Positions 8,605-17,908 of a stretch of 27,262 nt of DNA are shown piece by piece. Both the position numbers and the translations under genes were made by a program. The notes under the pieces were generated by a model. The model was not told the origin of the DNA. It saw only the letters and a program-made list of their open reading frames with translations, and did not search any database. The first letter of the stretch is position 1; each line of letters begins with the position of its first letter. Location of the stretch: contig JAPOHM010000002.1 of NCBI GenBank assembly GCA_029979405.1, forward strand, positions 1-27,262, written 5' to 3'. The stretch is from Methanobacteriota archaeon. GTDB taxonomy: Archaea; Thermoplasmatota; Poseidoniia; Poseidoniales; Poseidoniaceae.

Positions 8605-10211
8605 CTAACTACGCTATCTTCATCGATAATCGTATCAGTCATTCCCTGAGGTGACAATTTCCCGTCAACCGTAAACTCCCATCCTTCACCAGATTCCTCA
8701 TTGAATGATGTTATCCATGAACCAAAATCATAACTTTCAATCTCTACAACAATTCCATTTTCTGTGGCAACATGGGTAGTAATTTCTTCCACATTGGTGA
8801 ATCCAGACAGTCCTCCGACCACTACATTTCCTGATTCTAATTCGATTACAACCACTTGAGTTCCAACCCATTCTTGTGGCCAATCATCATCCCAATCAGT
8901 ACCTTCAGGGCCGAGTTCTGACACGCTTTCCGACCATAAATTTGCCAATTGAGGAAATATCAAAATCATGAGAATGAATGATAGAAGGAGCCCTATCTTA
9001 GATCCTAATTGCTTATTTCTTTTGAAAACCAACGGGAAAATAATTATCGACAAAATTGATGAGATTGCAATTGCATATATTGTCGATACTTGATCTATAT
9101 TCGAAGATTCGGTGCTGTCTGAAACCACATACAGTATGCCATTATCATTTCCAAAAGCCAAAACTCCTTCTCCATTAGAAGCAATACCTGCAGTAGTATA
9201 TGTTCCAAATTCTGAAAAGGTAATTTCTGTAGAAGTTACGTTTTCTCCAATTAACCAACCACCACTAGGGGAATTTATAGGAAAACTGACCATAGATTTA
9301 CCGTTGTATTCGATAAATGAAATCTCACCATTTGAAGTTGATTCTTTTCTCTCAATTTCGATGCAAGAAGATTCACATTCCATTTTGATGATGTTTTGGC
9401 TTGTAGCAAGATACACGTTATTTGCATTTTTTATTGGTATTGCAGGCGAACTCCCCTCATCGGAAATTTCCAATCCATCAAGGTATATCTTTGAGCCACC
9501 ATCCGTTTGTAAATGAATTAATATCCCTGCCGCAGTGATTATTGGAGCATGTCTGATTTTCCCGTTGAAATTGTTTAGTTTAGTGAACTCGCCAGACTTT
9601 GTTACACTATACAATGAGCCGTTTTCGTTTCCAATGAAGTATGATTCGGCGGTAACTGTAACGCCGTTTCTCCAACCAATTTCACCAAAATCAGCATAGA
9701 AGTTTGTAGTGCCATCTGCCAAACAATATGACCCGATCCCTGTTCGAGTTGGCACGATTAATGCGTCATCATCTATTGCCATTTTACCGGTTATACCCAA
9801 CATTTGAGTTTCGGTTTGGATTTCCCAAATTAGAGACCCATTTTCTGGATTTAAGGCCGTGACCTTTCCATCATTCCAACCCACAACAAGCATGTTTGGC
9901 CAATCGCCACATGCTGAACTCTTTGCTTCTACGTAAAGCAAGGGTGACATGTCATGCTGAGTAGAGGTTTGACTTTTGAATCTCCAGTTTTCATCGCCTG
10001 ATGATATGTTAAATGAATAGACATGAGGCCTCTCATCTCCTGTCCAAAATCCTGATGTTCTTACGAATACCTGGTCTTCTACGATTAAAGGAGAAGTAGA
10101 TATGTAGCCATTGTCTAAGTCTTTACTCCAAACCAAATTTGGGGATGTTTCTGCATTTACAACGATTGTAAAAAAGAATATAATTGCTAAGGTGGAAGCA
10201 ATTTTTTTCAT
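8589..10211 (-). CDS. Extracellular PQQ-type beta-propeller with two membrane helices and C-terminal DUF4430-like domain
   Basis: The 540-residue protein starts with a signal peptide (MKKIASTLAIIFFFTIVVNA). Residues about 25-365 show repeated propeller blades of the PQQ/BamB type, for example VGWNDGKVTALNPENGSLIWE. Two helices follow, about 376-395 and 405-422, joined by the positive loop KRNKQLGSK, which should lie inside. The C-terminal 90 residues (about 452-540) have the spacing of DUF4430: an ENGIVVEIESYDFGSWI segment, then GWEFTVDG, then DEDSVVRW. DUF4430 is related to the C-terminal domain of transcobalamin/intrinsic factor. With a cleaved signal peptide both soluble domains face outside. 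The ATG at 10211 overlaps the gatE stop by one base; an upstream in-frame start at 10280 would lie inside gatE and bury the signal peptide. I infer a surface receptor for the S component encoded next. Confidence 0.8.
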   Translation of the reverse strand: MKKIASTLAIIFFFTIVVNAETSPNLVWSKDLDNGYISTSPLIVEDQVFVRTSGFWTGDERPHVYSFNISSGDENWRFKSQTSTQHDMSPLLYVEAKSSACGDWPNMLVVGWNDGKVTALNPENGSLIWEIQTETQMLGITGKMAIDDDALIVPTRTGIGSYCLADGTTNFYADFGEIGWRNGVTVTAESYFIGNENGSLYSVTKSGEFTKLNNFNGKIRHAPIITAAGILIHLQTDGGSKIYLDGLEISDEGSSPAIPIKNANNVYLATSQNIIKMECESSCIEIERKESTSNGEISFIEYNGKSMVSFPINSPSGGWLIGENVTSTEITFSEFGTYTTAGIASNGEGVLAFGNDNGILYVVSDSTESSNIDQVSTIYAIAISSILSIIIFPLVFKRNKQLGSKIGLLLSFILMILIFPQLANLWSESVSELGPEGTDWDDDWPQEWVGTQVVVIELESGNVVVGGLSGFTNVEEITTHVATENGIVVEIESYDFGSWITSFNEESGEGWEFTVDGKLSPQGMTDTIIDEDSVVRWKPA

Positions 10212-12202
10212 CAAACATGCCTCTGAATAACTTCCCTTAGTAGAGCACTTACTTGTTTCCCATCGGCTGCTCCTTTGCATTCCTTCATCACGATTCCCAT
10301 CAATGGGCCCATTGCAGCCATTCCCTTTTCCTTGACAAATTCTAACCGGGATTCGACTACACTTTCCACGATCGCCATCAGGTCACCTGTATCTGCAGGT
10401 TTGTATCCCAACTTCTCTGAAGCAGCATCTATTTGATTCATAGAAGGTGATTGTCCAGAGAAATATTCTATCATTGGACCTATGCCTTCACGTGTCAGCA
10501 CACCTTTTTCTTTAGCGGCTAAGATTAGTGCCATCAAGCCATAATCACCTTGGTTTTCTAAAATCATAGTCGCCCATGCCTTGTATGGTAAGCCGTTTGC
10601 ATGAGAAACAAAGTGGTCATCTAATTCCCTTGAAACCAGTTGCTTCACCTGGTCATTACTAATATTGTAAGATTCTAATCGTTGAAGTCTTTCTTCTTGA
10701 GTCATAGGTAAATTCTGCAATACTGTTTCCCACTTTTCCCTAGTCAGGGTTAATGGTGGAATATCTGTTTCTGGATACATGCGAGCTCCGCCTGGAAGAG
10801 GGCGCATTGGAGTTGTCGTTCCGTCTTCTGGAGCTCCCTTCTTGACGACTACATTCCTTACTTCTTGAGGTATCCTTTCGAACGCTTGTAACGCTCTGTT
10901 GTAAACGCTTTCAAGTGCCAACTTCGCTTGCCATTCTGGTGCAAGGCATAGCACAAATGAGTCGACGTTTGATAACGCGTTCCTGACAGCATCAACATGA
11001 CTTTGTTCTAAACCATAGGCCGGCAATTCATCTGAATGAAATATTCCTGCAACGCCTGCAAGCTTTGCAGCACCAGCTAACTCCCTTCCAAGTCTTGGCA
11101 GTTGCGCGCCCTCTTCATCGAATTCTTTCTTACCGATCAATCCAGAAAATCCAGGAAGAGGAAGTGCCATCATCACGAAATTATTGTCGAAACCGGACTT
11201 CACCATTTTGGATTCGCAGTCGGTGAATAAATTCGAGACGTCATTGAGAGAAAACTCGAACTTGCTTTCAATTATTGAGCGGACGTTTTCTGATTTTACG
11301 GTTCGTTCTGGAGGTAGTAATGGCAGGCCGTGTTGATTTCTAAGGTGATTTGCTAATCTGTAAAAATGCAATTGTCTTGCCATTTCGCATCGGATAATTC
11401 TTGGAATCCATTCAAGGTCTTGACATCCTTTGATTTCAACCCTGTCTCCACACATGATTGAGACGTTTAGGTCCTGCCTGATGCTCCCAAGGCCTCTTCT
11501 TACTCTCCTTGTATCTCTGAGTGTTCTGCCCAGAGAAATTGCAGTTTGCTTTGCGTGGTCTGGTGACGTAATATCTGGAGAAGTCGCTATTTCGATTAAA
11601 GGAATTCCCAACCTGTCTAAATTCCAGGTTACTACTTCTCCATCGGGAGTTAATTCACTATCCAATTTTCTTGCACTATCTTCCTCAAGGCAGAGAACTT
11701 CTATTCCAACAGGGCCTCCGTCTGTTTGTAACTCTCCGCCCGTTGCAACCAATGTTGTGCGTTGGAATCCACTTGTATTAGACCCGTCAATCACTGTTTT
11801 CCTCATCGTCTGAAGAAGTGGGGAAGGATGGGCGTTCAGCATTCCTGAAACGGTTAACGCAATGTCCAATGCTTCTTTATCGTGGGGAAGAGGCGGTTGG
11901 TCATCTAACTCGATTAATCCAGCATTAGGTGATTTACAATAGATGAATGAACGGTTTCTTTTCGCTTCAAACCTTGCAGCGATATCGACATTACCACCTT
12001 CGCCCACAGCGGAACGTAATTTTCTCTTTACCCTTGGCCAAGAGTCTGGAACGGACTCGATGGTTACATCATGCATTTCACCAGGTTGGCGAGAATGAAG
12101 TTTACCAGTTGCTAACTGTTGATGAACTTCTATACCACACATGAATCCCAGCGATTCTGGGTCCAATTTGGAGGGTGTGGCGACATCACCATTTGGTTCC
12201 AT
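10211..12202 (-). CDS. gatE: Glu-tRNA(Gln) amidotransferase subunit E
   Basis: The 663-residue protein opens with GFMCGIEVHQQLATGKLHSRQP, the conserved start of GatB/GatE proteins. It then has IYCKSPNAGLIELDDQPP, the DGSNTSGFQRTTLVATGG and EEDSARKL blocks, and IEIKGCQDLEWIPRIIRCEMARQ, which is GatE-like. After the GatE-specific insert (GAARMYPETDIPP region) comes a helical/YqeY-type tail ending MGPLMGIVMKECKGAADGKQVSALLREVIQ. GatE works with GatD to turn Glu-tRNA(Gln) into Gln-tRNA(Gln); GatE binds the tRNA and activates Glu, while GatD releases ammonia from an amide donor. GatD is not in this window. The start is well supported: GGTGA lies a few bases before the ATG at 12202. The gene lies 39 bases after mcm and overlaps the propeller gene by one base. 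Confidence 0.96.
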   Translation of the reverse strand: MEPNGDVATPSKLDPESLGFMCGIEVHQQLATGKLHSRQPGEMHDVTIESVPDSWPRVKRKLRSAVGEGGNVDIAARFEAKRNRSFIYCKSPNAGLIELDDQPPLPHDKEALDIALTVSGMLNAHPSPLLQTMRKTVIDGSNTSGFQRTTLVATGGELQTDGGPVGIEVLCLEEDSARKLDSELTPDGEVVTWNLDRLGIPLIEIATSPDITSPDHAKQTAISLGRTLRDTRRVRRGLGSIRQDLNVSIMCGDRVEIKGCQDLEWIPRIIRCEMARQLHFYRLANHLRNQHGLPLLPPERTVKSENVRSIIESKFEFSLNDVSNLFTDCESKMVKSGFDNNFVMMALPLPGFSGLIGKKEFDEEGAQLPRLGRELAGAAKLAGVAGIFHSDELPAYGLEQSHVDAVRNALSNVDSFVLCLAPEWQAKLALESVYNRALQAFERIPQEVRNVVVKKGAPEDGTTTPMRPLPGGARMYPETDIPPLTLTREKWETVLQNLPMTQEERLQRLESYNISNDQVKQLVSRELDDHFVSHANGLPYKAWATMILENQGDYGLMALILAAKEKGVLTREGIGPMIEYFSGQSPSMNQIDAASEKLGYKPADTGDLMAIVESVVESRLEFVKEKGMAAMGPLMGIVMKECKGAADGKQVSALLREVIQRHV

Positions 12203-12241
12203 GTACTCACCGGTATGATGTCATAATTATCAGTACATCGT

Positions 12242-14356
12242 TCACACTGGCTGTAGTGTGTCATAACCTCGTGGACGCATTAATCTGCCATCACGAATCA
12301 GATGTTCTATCAAATCTTCAGCCACATCTCTTGGGATGTCCATCCGTCCGGATTCTGTAAATACGTCGTTGATATCGACTATTTCTCCAGTTTCTAAGTA
12401 AATTCTCTTGACTATCTCAAGAACTACTCTTTCGCGATTTCTTGCAGTGGCTTTCTTGCCAGATTGAATCGTAGTTTCATCGAAATTCTCGCCCATCAAT
12501 TCATATCTCCAAGTTTTTGTAATTCTAATAGCCCTATCTGCATCATCCATCGTCGCCTCTTGAGATAAGCGAACCCGCGCTGATGCCTGAGCTAATCTGT
12601 ACAGACCTTCTATCGCCCTCGCTGATATTGATATTGAGTCATTTGATTCTCCTCCTTGCCTTCTTGTTTCAACATAAAACTTTGCGAGAGCGTCTCTTGC
12701 ATCATCTGTCAAGCTAGGGTGAATTGTTCTTTTTGCATATGCTACATACTTGCGTATCAAATCTCGATTTACGATTCCATCTTTCTCGTCAATTCCGCCA
12801 GCATTAGCTGCCTTGGAGGGATCTACTTCACTTCCTTGTTCAATCAGGATTTCAGGAGTCGCTTCCCCTCTATTCTGCATAATGTGGTTTGCAATCATCG
12901 TATCGAATTCGGCTTTTGGCTGGTCGGTCAATAACCAAATTACATCAAACCGAGAAATCAATGCTGGCTTCAAATTAATCTGCTGAGTAAACGGTACTTC
13001 TGAAACGGGTTCGAACCTACCTGCCTTTGGGTTAGCCGCAGCTAAAATTGCACATCTTGTAGATAGGGTCGCATTGATTCCTGCTTTAGAAATTGAGATC
13101 CGTTGTTGTTCCATCGCTTCGTGCATTGATGACCTATCATTTTCATTCATCTTGTCGAATTCGTCGATGGCGGCGAGCCCAAGGTCAGCTAGTGCGAGAG
13201 CACCTGCCTCCAAGGTCCACCTGCCCTCAGCGGCTGAATCTTGTACGGCTGCGGCTGTCAAACCTGCTGCGGATGCTGACATACCTGAAGTGAATCTCCC
13301 CCTAGGTGAAATCAGAGACATGTAAGACAGTAATTGCGATTTCGCTACACCGGGATCTCCCATCAATAAAATGTGAATATCTCCTCTAAGTCGAGTGCCG
13401 TCTTTTGCTTTAGAGGCAACGCCTCCAAACAATTGAAGCATTAGAGATTCCTTTTGTCTCTTCATTCCAAATATCGATGGTGCTATCGAATTAGTCAGAA
13501 TATCGTGAATGTTTTCATTCCTTGCGAGCTCCTTGATTTGTGATTCTTCTTCATCTGAAATCTGAATTTCTTCGAGTGGAATACTATCTCTTTCGATACT
13601 ATGAATTCTCAGAAATATATCGAATATTGGAGTTTCCTTACCAGATTTTCTTTGTGACCTTACGAATAGCATTCCATTTGCAGTAACTCTATCTCCAGGA
13701 TTTAATTTTCCTGCTAAATCATGCTCTGCGATGCAAAGTATCCTTTCTGGTTGAACACCGCCTCTCAGATTCTCAGGTGGCTCTTGTAATTCAATAAATT
13801 GGGTGTTTATCAATATTGATTCTTCGACTCTTTGAACAAAACGAGTCTGCCCTTTCTTTCTGCCACAACCTCCATCGATTTCGAAGCATTCTATCGGTTC
13901 TATCAATTCCTGTTCGTTTGGTTGCGATACGGAAATCGAATGCCCACATGCAATACAAACAAACACGCCTTCGTAAGTTCGGGGTAGCACTTTACCAATC
14001 TTTGTAGCGATGGCTTCTACTGAGATCATAGTACCAAGGTCTTCAGATCTTAATTGCCTGACGTTTCTTGTAGCATCTGATGGTAAATGGATAATTCTAA
14101 CGAAAGAAATAATCCTTGGAGAGCCTAGTTCCGAAAGCAAGAGGCTCAAGGCTTGGTTTGCGGCCTGAGTATTATTTTCCGGTTCCTCAACAATTGAAAG
14201 TGCGAAATCAGGGTCAAACGATTCAACTACTCTGTAAGATACCTCAAGTGATTGAACATCAGGCCATGAAACTTCTAAATTATGGATTGCTTCGCTGTAA
14301 TTATCCAATAAAAATGAACGCCATCTTGCAGGTAAGTCAAACTCTTGAATCGTCAT
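12242..14356 (-). CDS. mcm: MCM replicative helicase
   Basis: This 704-residue protein is a full-length archaeal MCM, the hexameric ATPase that unwinds DNA at the replication fork. The N-terminal part carries a zinc site with Cys134, Cys137, Cys157 and Cys164. The AAA+ domain has Walker A GDPGVAKS (333-340), Walker B AAIDEFDKM (395-403), sensor 1 AANPKAGRFEP (Asn442), and the arginine finger ISRFD (Arg469). The C-terminus is a winged-helix-like segment (about 625-704). There is no intein. The start is supported by GGAGGT just before the ATG at 14356. It leads a six-gene minus-strand run and is divergent from the esterase gene. An AT-rich ATTATAG at about 14397-14404 lies 41-48 bases upstream and could be its TATA box. 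Confidence 0.97.
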   Translation of the reverse strand: MTIQEFDLPARWRSFLLDNYSEAIHNLEVSWPDVQSLEVSYRVVESFDPDFALSIVEEPENNTQAANQALSLLLSELGSPRIISFVRIIHLPSDATRNVRQLRSEDLGTMISVEAIATKIGKVLPRTYEGVFVCIACGHSISVSQPNEQELIEPIECFEIDGGCGRKKGQTRFVQRVEESILINTQFIELQEPPENLRGGVQPERILCIAEHDLAGKLNPGDRVTANGMLFVRSQRKSGKETPIFDIFLRIHSIERDSIPLEEIQISDEEESQIKELARNENIHDILTNSIAPSIFGMKRQKESLMLQLFGGVASKAKDGTRLRGDIHILLMGDPGVAKSQLLSYMSLISPRGRFTSGMSASAAGLTAAAVQDSAAEGRWTLEAGALALADLGLAAIDEFDKMNENDRSSMHEAMEQQRISISKAGINATLSTRCAILAAANPKAGRFEPVSEVPFTQQINLKPALISRFDVIWLLTDQPKAEFDTMIANHIMQNRGEATPEILIEQGSEVDPSKAANAGGIDEKDGIVNRDLIRKYVAYAKRTIHPSLTDDARDALAKFYVETRRQGGESNDSISISARAIEGLYRLAQASARVRLSQEATMDDADRAIRITKTWRYELMGENFDETTIQSGKKATARNRERVVLEIVKRIYLETGEIVDINDVFTESGRMDIPRDVAEDLIEHLIRDGRLMRPRGYDTLQPV

Positions 14357-14525
14357 ATCATTACCTCCAACCGGACATAATCAGCGATTGGCGAACACCT
14401 ATAATGATTGAGGAAGATTCGTTCTTCCCCATCATTTCCACTGGAAATTAATCGCATGACATAACCTCCAAAGGCTTCCATTGGAGGACCGCCAAACACA
14501 TTTCATAGAAGTCCATCGCAGAACC
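14357..14525. promoter_or_regulatory. Divergent intergenic region between mcm and esterase gene, with a short inverted repeat
   Basis: About 170 bases separate the two divergent starts. Towards mcm there is a GGAGGT ribosome-binding site and an ATTATAG box at about 14397-14404. Towards the esterase gene the stretch GGAAATTAAT at 14443-14452 could serve as a BRE/TATA element. A 7-base perfect inverted repeat (CCTCCAA at 14465-14471, TTGGAGG at 14481-14487, 9-base spacer) follows it and would sit near the transcription start, where an operator or RNA hairpin is possible. None of these was tested beyond position and match. Confidence 0.4.
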
Positions 14526-15485
14526 ATGCCGGAGCACTCATTTGAACCCATTCATGGAATAATTGAGAGATTTTCCTTCTCCTCGAAGAATCTTGAAAAT
14601 TCTCTTGGTGACCCTGAAAATAGAGAAGTTATGGTTCACATACCGCCCAACGATGGTGGACCACTGCCATGCATAATTTATCTGGCACCCTACACTGGAA
14701 CAGGATTTGGTAGAGCTAATTGGAAGGCTTTTGCGGAAACCCTTCCACAACGTCATGAGCGCCTTGTAAGAGAAGGAAAAATGACTCCTGCGATTTTAGT
14801 CATGCCAGATACCTTCACTTCGCTTGGAGGAAATCAATTCATTGACTCTGAGATTATGGGGCACTGGGGAGAATGGTTGAGGACAGACCTAAGAGAGCAA
14901 ATTATGCAGAGATATGATGTAGCAGGTTTCGGATTAATTGGAAAATCTAGCGGTGGTTACGGCGCTATTGTAAGAGGGATGTTAGACGAATGCTGGTCCG
15001 CTGTAGCTTGTCACTCAGGAGATTGTGGATTTGAATTAGTCTTCGGAATAGAGATGGCGACGGCATTAACTCACATATCGAAATATGGAGATAAGGATCG
15101 CTTTTTGCAGTACGTAAAGGAGTGTAATTCTCTCTCCGGAGATGATTTCCATACCCTGATGCTAATTGCCATGGCTGCTACTTTCAGCGATGGAGAATTG
15201 CCCGTCGATTCTGAATGCAACTTTGATGAAGAAAAGTGGGCACAATGGAAATCTTGGGACCCATTAAACATGATTGAAGACCACCACAACCTACCTGCTT
15301 GTTGGATTGATGTTGGGAATAAAGACCAGTATAACATACAATTTGGTCTGAGACAATTACATACAAGAATGGATGAGTTGGGAATCCAACACGAATGGGA
15401 AGAATTTGAAGGCACCCACAGCGGTATAGATCATAGATTGGACCTATCTTTGCCTTGGGTCTCAAAACAAATCTGCAACTATTGA
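14526..15485 (+). CDS. Esterase-like alpha/beta hydrolase (esterase D/PF00756 type)
   Basis: The 319-residue protein has the alpha/beta-hydrolase nucleophile elbow GKSSGG with Ser141, a candidate acid Asp267 (IDVGNKDQYN) and the catalytic His298 (GTHSGIDHR). Blocks such as SLGDPENREVMVHIPP, YTGTGFGRANWKAF, AILVMPDTFTSLGGNQF and SGDDFHTLMLIAMAA agree with a bacterial/archaeal subgroup of putative esterases I recognise by pattern; its natural substrate is not known to me. No signal peptide is seen, so it is cytoplasmic. I chose the ATG at 14526 because family alignment begins at about GIIERFSF; a TTG at 14481 would add 15 residues. Neither has a ribosome-binding site. It is followed after 31 bases by purM on the same strand, perhaps in one transcript. 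Confidence 0.85.
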   Translation: MPEHSFEPIHGIIERFSFSSKNLENSLGDPENREVMVHIPPNDGGPLPCIIYLAPYTGTGFGRANWKAFAETLPQRHERLVREGKMTPAILVMPDTFTSLGGNQFIDSEIMGHWGEWLRTDLREQIMQRYDVAGFGLIGKSSGGYGAIVRGMLDECWSAVACHSGDCGFELVFGIEMATALTHISKYGDKDRFLQYVKECNSLSGDDFHTLMLIAMAATFSDGELPVDSECNFDEEKWAQWKSWDPLNMIEDHHNLPACWIDVGNKDQYNIQFGLRQLHTRMDELGIQHEWEEFEGTHSGIDHRLDLSLPWVSKQICNY

Positions 15486-15516
15486 TTTAATGAGTCGGGA
15501 ACTGGTGGATTAAATC

Positions 15517-16611
15517 ATGGCGGAGAATCTTGACTATGCTAGTAGTGGCGTAGACATCGATTTGGAGGGAAACGCCGTGAGTGCTTTGGTGTCGTCCCTT
15601 GCAAAATCCGTGAGAAGTCCGGGAACTAAAGGCGCTCCAGTGGACCTCCCGGGTGGCTTTGGTGGGCTTATTGAATTCGGAGAAAATTATCTCGCTCTTG
15701 CTACTGATGGCGTCGGTTCAAAATTATCGATTGCATCAAAGTTGAATCAATGGCATGGAGTTGGAATTGACTGCATGGCTATGAACGTCAATGACCTACT
15801 TTGTGTAGGTGCAGAACCAATCGCATTTGTTGATTACATAGCGGTACCAAAACCTGACCCAGAAGTACATCAGGCGATAGGCCGTTCATTAGCGGAAGCG
15901 TGCAGAAGAGCAAAAGTTACCCTTGCTGGCGGAGAAACTGCAAGTCTTCCTGGAATTGTTAACGAACTCGACCTATCAGGTACTGCTTTAGGGTGGCTCC
16001 CGAAGGGAAAAGAAATCACTGGTTCCAATTTACAAGAAGGAGACGTTTTGATTGGCCTTCCATCGTCAGGCATACACTCTAACGGTTATTCATTGGTTAG
16101 GAATGTAGTAAATCACTGTGGTGCGGATTGGGAAGATACTGCACCATTCGAAGTAAATGTAGCGAGAATCGAAAGATTTGCAGATGGTGATGTCACTATT
16201 GGAGAGATATTTTTGAATCCTACAAGAATTTATTGTGATGAAATTGTAGGCTTGATTCAAAATGGACCATGCGATTCATCGAACATTCACGCTATATGTC
16301 ACGTTACTGGTGGAGGGCTTTCAAACCTGTTAAGATTGCACGATTCATTAGGATGGCACATCGAGAATCCACTACCGATACTTCCAGAATTTGACTGGAT
16401 TCAGCAGAAAGGAAACGTCACGGACAAAGAGATGCATCGAACTTTCAATATGGGCTGTGGAATGATAATTGCTGTTTCCGAGAATTATGCTACAGAAGTT
16501 TGTTCCTGGCTAAACGAGCGCCTCCCAGGTTGTCAAATAATCGGCAAGGTTGTAGACAATGGAAGAAAGGTGACACATTCAAACCTGGAAATTGTATTTG
16601 AACACTATTGA
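15517..16611 (+). CDS. purM: Phosphoribosylformylglycinamidine cyclo-ligase
   Basis: This is PurM, which closes the imidazole ring of AIR in purine synthesis using ATP. The 364-residue protein shows the family blocks in order: LDYASSGVDIDLEGNAV, LATDGVGSKLSIA (the DGVGTK-type loop), GIDCMAMNVNDLLCVGAEP, LAGGETASLPGI, GLPSSGIHSNGYSLVR and HVTGGGLSNLLRL, ending with FNMGCGMIIAVSE. The length is slightly above the usual 340-350. A GGTGG sits about 13 bases before the ATG. It lies between the esterase gene and trm1, with gaps of 31 and 10 bases, so the three probably share an mRNA, though their functions are unrelated. No other purine-synthesis gene is in the window. Confidence 0.96.
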   Translation: MAENLDYASSGVDIDLEGNAVSALVSSLAKSVRSPGTKGAPVDLPGGFGGLIEFGENYLALATDGVGSKLSIASKLNQWHGVGIDCMAMNVNDLLCVGAEPIAFVDYIAVPKPDPEVHQAIGRSLAEACRRAKVTLAGGETASLPGIVNELDLSGTALGWLPKGKEITGSNLQEGDVLIGLPSSGIHSNGYSLVRNVVNHCGADWEDTAPFEVNVARIERFADGDVTIGEIFLNPTRIYCDEIVGLIQNGPCDSSNIHAICHVTGGGLSNLLRLHDSLGWHIENPLPILPEFDWIQQKGNVTDKEMHRTFNMGCGMIIAVSENYATEVCSWLNERLPGCQIIGKVVDNGRKVTHSNLEIVFEHY

Positions 16612-16621
16612 GGGGGTTAAG

Positions 16622-17908
16622 ATGCAAAATAATGCATGGCCGGGTCATAAATGGCTTGAAGGAAGAACTATTGTTCACCTTAGAGACTCTCAAGTTAGGC
16701 CATCACACATGCCAAGAGGGCCTGCTGCAAAAACTGGAGAAGGTTTTCTAAATCCGGCGATGGCACCTGCTAGAACTAGATCTGTGATGTTATTAGCTGA
16801 CGCTTTAGAAAATGATTGGTTAACCTCAGACGGGAAAATTATCAGAGCGTTAGATGCACTATGTGCAACCGGAGTTAGACCGAGGAGGTGGCGAAAAGAA
16901 ATTCCTAATCAAGAACGTTTGAGGATAACTGCTAACGACCTTGATAGTGATTCTATCGACTGGGGTAAAAATTCACATCGTGAAAATCCAGTAAATGATG
17001 GAATCGAATGGGTTCCTGAAGATGGTAGATTTGCAAGAATTATCGATGGCACGGTTGAAGATGGAATTCATTGGATAAACGGTGATGCAATGAATCTCAT
17101 GACTCAAGCTCCGTTCCAATGGATTGACATAGACCCTTTTGGTTCTCCTGTAAAATTCTTAGACACCGCTATCCAAGCAATATCAAGAGTAGGGGTGTTA
17201 GAGGTTACTGCAACCGATACCGCTGCACTTTGTGGATCTGCGAAAACAAGCGCTTTGAGGCGCTATGGCTCAGTAGGAATCACAGATTCATACATGCATG
17301 ACGATGCTACGAGAATATTACTTGGAACGATAGCAAGAATTGCTGCAATGCACGATAAATCAATGCATCCAATAATTTCACTTTTTGATGGCCACCACGT
17401 TAGGGTGAGTGTTTTGTTGAAAAAATCAAAAGATGAAGCAACAAAATGGAGTGATAATATTGGGTACAGAATTCGTTCAACGCCTTATCACTTTTCAAAA
17501 ATCCCGGAAGGAAAATACTCAGGTCCTATGTGGACTGGTCCGATTTTTGATGCCGAAATTGCTTCAAGGATGACTACACAAAGAGCGATTCAACTTTGTT
17601 CAGGAAGGGAGGAAGACTATCCAGAAGATTGGACTGAAATCGACATTGAACATTCGAAAAGAGAAATTGAAAGGTCTGTAGTCCACATCTCTGACTCAGC
17701 TGAACTATTGTCAGGCGAACACCTGCTAGTTGCAGTTAATGACCTCGGTATTGCTGCAAAAATCAAACATATTCCATCCATGAAGAAATTAAAATTAGGA
17801 CTAGAGAAACTCGGACACAGAATGGCTAGATGTCACATGCCTGAAGCAATGTTCGCTACAGATGCTGATTGGGATACCGTTCTCGAAGTTGCAAAATCAG
17901 CCGAATGA
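16622..17908 (+). CDS. trm1: tRNA (guanine26-N2)-dimethyltransferase Trm1
   Basis: Trm1 puts one or two methyl groups on G26 of tRNA using S-adenosylmethionine. The 428-residue protein shows GEGFLNPAMAPARTRSVMLLADAL near the N-terminus, the SAM-binding block IRALDALCATGVRPRRW, ITANDLDSDSI (acidic loop contacting SAM) and the signature IDIDPFGSPVKFLDTAIQAI. These are followed by VTATDTAALCGSAKTSALRRYG, all diagnostic. The start at 16622 is supported by GAGGGGGTT immediately upstream; a start at 16592 would overlap purM and has no such site. It ends 12 bases inside the convergent PAC2-family gene. The C-terminal domain (about 290-428) is the usual Trm1 extension. Confidence 0.94.
   Translation: MQNNAWPGHKWLEGRTIVHLRDSQVRPSHMPRGPAAKTGEGFLNPAMAPARTRSVMLLADALENDWLTSDGKIIRALDALCATGVRPRRWRKEIPNQERLRITANDLDSDSIDWGKNSHRENPVNDGIEWVPEDGRFARIIDGTVEDGIHWINGDAMNLMTQAPFQWIDIDPFGSPVKFLDTAIQAISRVGVLEVTATDTAALCGSAKTSALRRYGSVGITDSYMHDDATRILLGTIARIAAMHDKSMHPIISLFDGHHVRVSVLLKKSKDEATKWSDNIGYRIRSTPYHFSKIPEGKYSGPMWTGPIFDAEIASRMTTQRAIQLCSGREEDYPEDWTEIDIEHSKREIERSVVHISDSAELLSGEHLLVAVNDLGIAAKIKHIPSMKKLKLGLEKLGHRMARCHMPEAMFATDADWDTVLEVAKSAE

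Noticed and set aside
10212..10280. A 23-residue N-terminal extension of the propeller protein
   Set aside because: It would lie inside gatE and put a polar stretch before a clear signal peptide; the ATG at 10211 overlaps the gatE stop as expected for coupling.
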